Assembly: GCA_934101235.1 (NCBI GenBank)
Contig: CAKORH010000059.1
Coordinates: 1-6,278, forward strand
Origin: an uncultured Bacilli bacterium
GTDB lineage: Bacteria > Bacillota_I > Bacilli_A > RF39 > UBA660
Direction: 5' to 3'
Length of the DNA: 6,278 nt
Positions 5,623 to 6,278 of the stretch are shown one piece after another. A program made the position numbers and the translations under genes. Positions within the stretch are counted from its first letter, which is position 1. Every line of letters starts with the position of its first letter. The notes beneath the pieces are model-generated. The model saw only the letters and a list, made by a program, of their open reading frames with translations. It searched no databases and was not told the origin of the DNA.

Positions 5623-6278
5623 AATTATTTATGCTATGATGAGCAGTTGGAGAATTAATATCAAGTGGTAAGAAAGTATAACCTTTTTCTAAACCTTCTT
5701 TAATAATCATATCAACACTTTCAATATTTGCTTTTTTTATATCATGTAAAAGTACTACTGAAGCATCATGTTTCTCAATTCCTTTTAAAACATTATTTTT
5801 AATTTTTACAGGATCTGTGTTACTAACATCTTCACTATCAACATTCCAATCATAATAGTAATAACCTAATTCAGTCATTTTTTTAGCAACATTTGTAACT
5901 ATACCTTTATTAAATCTACTTATTGTATTACTACTACCACCAGGGAATCTAAACATTTTAGTTTTAGTACCTGTTTGCTCATATATTATATTATTCATAT
6001 TATCAAAATCATTTACATAATCATCTACGGAATTGTATACTTTTTTATAAACATGACTATAAGTATGAACTGCAATAGCATGTCCCTTTTTAAATTCTTC
6101 ACCTATAACATATTGATAGCTAGAAAATTGATTTGTAACAAAGAATGTAGCCTTAACATTATATTTATCTAGTATTTTTAATATATCTGAAGTATATTTA
6201 CTAGGACCATCATCAAATGTTAAATAAACAACTTTACCATTTTTAGGTATCTCACTCAAATCATCATACACAATAACT
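5621..6278 (-). CDS. Polysaccharide (peptidoglycan) deacetylase, NodB domain, 5' end outside window
   Basis: This is a carbohydrate esterase family 4 enzyme, most likely removing N-acetyl groups from peptidoglycan GlcNAc or MurNAc outside the cell, which in known bacteria lowers lysozyme sensitivity. The reading frame is open to the window edge: the codons before GTG 6271 read Val-Ile, so the N-terminus, probably with a signal or membrane anchor, is missing. Numbering from 6271, the NodB motifs are complete: TFDDGPS with D20-D21 (motif 1), H69-x3-H73 as HTYSH (motif 2, metal), RFPGGS with R108 and P110 (motif 3), W142 in YDWNVD (motif 4) and LLHD with H176 (motif 5). The C-terminal end TAHHSINN resembles the tail of firmicute peptidoglycan deacetylases. 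It is the upstream gene of a pair with the carboxypeptidase, eight bases apart. PgdA-like GlcNAc deacetylase is favoured; a PdaA-like MurNAc form or chitooligosaccharide form cannot be ruled out. Confidence 0.9.
   Translation of the reverse strand, partial: VIVYDDLSEIPKNGKVVYLTFDDGPSKYTSDILKILDKYNVKATFFVTNQFSSYQYVIGEEFKKGHAIAVHTYSHVYKKVYNSVDDYVNDFDNMNNIIYEQTGTKTKMFRFPGGSSNTISRFNKGIVTNVAKKMTELGYYYYDWNVDSEDVSNTDPVKIKNNVLKGIEKHDASVVLLHDIKKANIESVDMIIKEGLEKGYTFLPLDINSPTAHHSINN

Noticed and set aside
5975..6172. 65-codon plus-strand frame inside the deacetylase gene
   Set aside because: Antisense to conserved NodB motif 2 with no start signal or known similarity.
6269..6271. GTG at 6271 as the true start of the deacetylase
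   Set aside because: The frame continues open upstream to the window edge with no ribosome site visible, and the family normally has an N-terminal anchor; treated as partial.
1..6278. Mycoplasma-type genetic code (TGA as Trp)
   Set aside because: All genes read without in-frame TGA and Trp is TGG where it occurs; cell-wall enzymes also argue against a wall-less mollicute.

Overview
The window looks like chromosome of a very AT-rich, low-G+C Gram-positive bacterium, by eye about one quarter G+C. It fits a Firmicutes/Bacilli lineage, possibly one of the uncultured gut Bacilli near the Erysipelotrichia or RF39; that placement is inference from base composition and gene families only. Support comes from AddAB-type recombination genes, peptidoglycan enzymes of Gram-positive type, strong Shine-Dalgarno sites of the AGGTGA/AGGAGGT form placed 3-5 bases before ATG, and standard code use (Trp is TGG; no in-frame TGA was needed).

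Layout, left to right. Positions 1-147 (minus) hold the first 49 codons of addA, the helicase-nuclease subunit, running out of the window. A 126-base divergent intergenic region follows. A two-gene plus-strand operon comes next: a membrane-anchored L,D-transpeptidase with two Ig-like domains (274-1182) and a CPBP-family intramembrane metalloprotease (1191-2165). It ends in a long hairpin shared with the convergent gene. Then, on the minus strand, come addB (2214-4553), a two-TM M15B/VanY-LdcB-type carboxypeptidase (4602-5612), and a polysaccharide (peptidoglycan) deacetylase (5621-6278) whose 5' end lies beyond the window. The deacetylase and carboxypeptidase form one coupled operon. A hairpin plus T-run at the carboxypeptidase stop separates it from addB.

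Function. AddA and AddB form the double-strand-break processing helicase-nuclease that loads RecA. The other genes modify or are likely to act at the cell envelope: removing N-acetyl groups from glycan strands, trimming stem peptides, and making L,D (3-3 type) links. A carboxypeptidase of the D,D type would make the tetrapeptide donor that L,D-transpeptidases use; one of the L,D type would consume it, and sequence alone does not decide which.

The most unusual point is that addB and addA keep their normal order and strand but are separated by about 2.1 kb holding the inverted transpeptidase-protease pair. AddB is also short (779 residues) and has no recognisable Walker A motif, while its nuclease and iron-sulfur cysteines are intact. 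I found no mobile element, CRISPR array, RNA gene or clearly new defence system.
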